Below, one piece after another: positions 20,838 through 21,138 of a stretch of 21,138 nucleotides of DNA (position 1 is its first letter; each line of letters begins with the position of its first letter). The DNA is taken from positions 1 through 21,138 of the IMG/VR virus record IMGVR_UViG_3300005935_000181; one strand, given 5' to 3'. Origin of the DNA: a virus. Below the pieces are notes generated by a model. The model searched no databases and was not told the DNA's origin. It saw nothing but the letters and a program-made list of their open reading frames with translations. Made by a program: the position numbers and the translations under genes.

Positions 20838-21138
20838 ATGAGAACAACGACAGAAAGGCTATATTGTGATATTTGTAATAAAGAAGTAAGTAAAGCACGT
20901 TCTTGGATATTATTCGGGAGAAGAGAAGGTGGGAAGAACGCTTCTATAAGCCTTGACATACAGTTAGTAGATTTTGATATAAGGTGGCAGAAATATAGAC
21001 TCTGCAGGGAGTTTGAGTTTGGGGATGTTTGCATATCGTGTGTTGACAGAATACATAAAGCATATAAACAGTTCGAGAAGGATATACAGAATATAAAGAA
21101 GTTTCCCATTGATGAAACGAGTAAAACACTTCTTGAAC
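20838..21138 (+). CDS. Partial cysteine-containing early protein (first 100 residues)
   Basis: The frame begins MRTTTERLYCDICNKEVSKA and runs off the window. CDIC (residues 10-13) and CISC (65-68) form two Cys-x2-Cys pairs separated by 51 residues. The long connection suggests a zinc-binding domain with an inserted beta region (ASISLDIQLVDFDIRWQKYR). After the second pair the chain is helical (VDRIHKAYKQFEKDIQNIKK). There is no Shine-Dalgarno. It is the third consecutive early gene with cysteine pairs, and its N-terminus (MRTTTERLYC) resembles the MRTNKLL start of the 55-aa gene only at the first codons. Confidence 0.6.
   Translation, partial: MRTTTERLYCDICNKEVSKARSWILFGRREGGKNASISLDIQLVDFDIRWQKYRLCREFEFGDVCISCVDRIHKAYKQFEKDIQNIKKFPIDETSKTLLE

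Noticed and set aside
20955-20983. Further TTGACA at 20955 as a promoter
   Set aside because: It lies inside the last gene with a poor -10 at 17 bases (GATATA), so it is probably chance.

Overview
The window is a 21.1 kb piece of an AT-rich tailed bacteriophage genome. It is open at both ends, since the first and last genes run off the sequence. The gene set (small and large terminase, portal, scaffold, major capsid, decoration protein, head-tail adaptor, stabilisation-like protein, fibre-like proteins and two large internal or ejection-type proteins) and the absence of any tape-measure or sheath gene point to a short-tailed (podovirus-like) phage. No integrase, repressor gene, RNA polymerase or host gene is visible. 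TGA, TAA and TAG all act as stops. The host cannot be named. Only about a quarter of the genes have a clear Shine-Dalgarno sequence and many starts sit behind A/T-rich leaders, which suggests a host that often initiates without SD pairing.

Layout. Bases 1-17888 are one leftward block of virion genes. In transcription order they are terS, terL, a 24-aa peptide, a 129-aa protein, portal, a 59-aa lysine-rich protein, two small proteins, scaffold, major capsid, decoration protein, a glycosyltransferase-methyltransferase-glycosyltransferase cassette, a 93-aa HeH/SAP-like protein, adaptor, stabilisation-like protein, a fibre-like protein, two internal virion proteins, a 130-aa virion-type protein and a partial GTG-started fibre gene. 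Three intrinsic terminators (about 13124, 10615 and 7718) divide the block into packaging/portal, capsid, sugar-modification and tail units. A good sigma70-type promoter overlaps the last terminator and starts the tail unit.

Bases 17889-18262 are a divergent control region. It holds seven copies of an AATAGT-type element at about 10-bp spacing, arranged as three copies facing four. It also holds a TTGACA promoter covered by a perfect 10-bp dyad, and a transcribed leader with a 21-codon ORF, a 26-pair hairpin and a loop complementary to the ribosome binding sites of both the leader ORF and the replication gene.

Bases 18263-21138 are rightward early genes. The first is a lambda-O-like replication initiator with six ACTAGT iterons and a purine/AT-rich tract inside its coding sequence, so a likely replication origin. 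It is followed by small proteins without known function: several membrane peptides and three with cysteine pairs. A second TTGACA-N17-TATTCT promoter and a duplicated 25-26-bp leader precede the first of these.

The most unusual part is the 17976-18700 control/origin segment. It combines phased repeats, a promoter dyad, a leader-peptide/anti-SD hairpin and intragenic iterons, and looks like layered control of replication initiation resembling that of some plasmids. All functional statements rest on reading the sequence and remembered family features; no database search was made.
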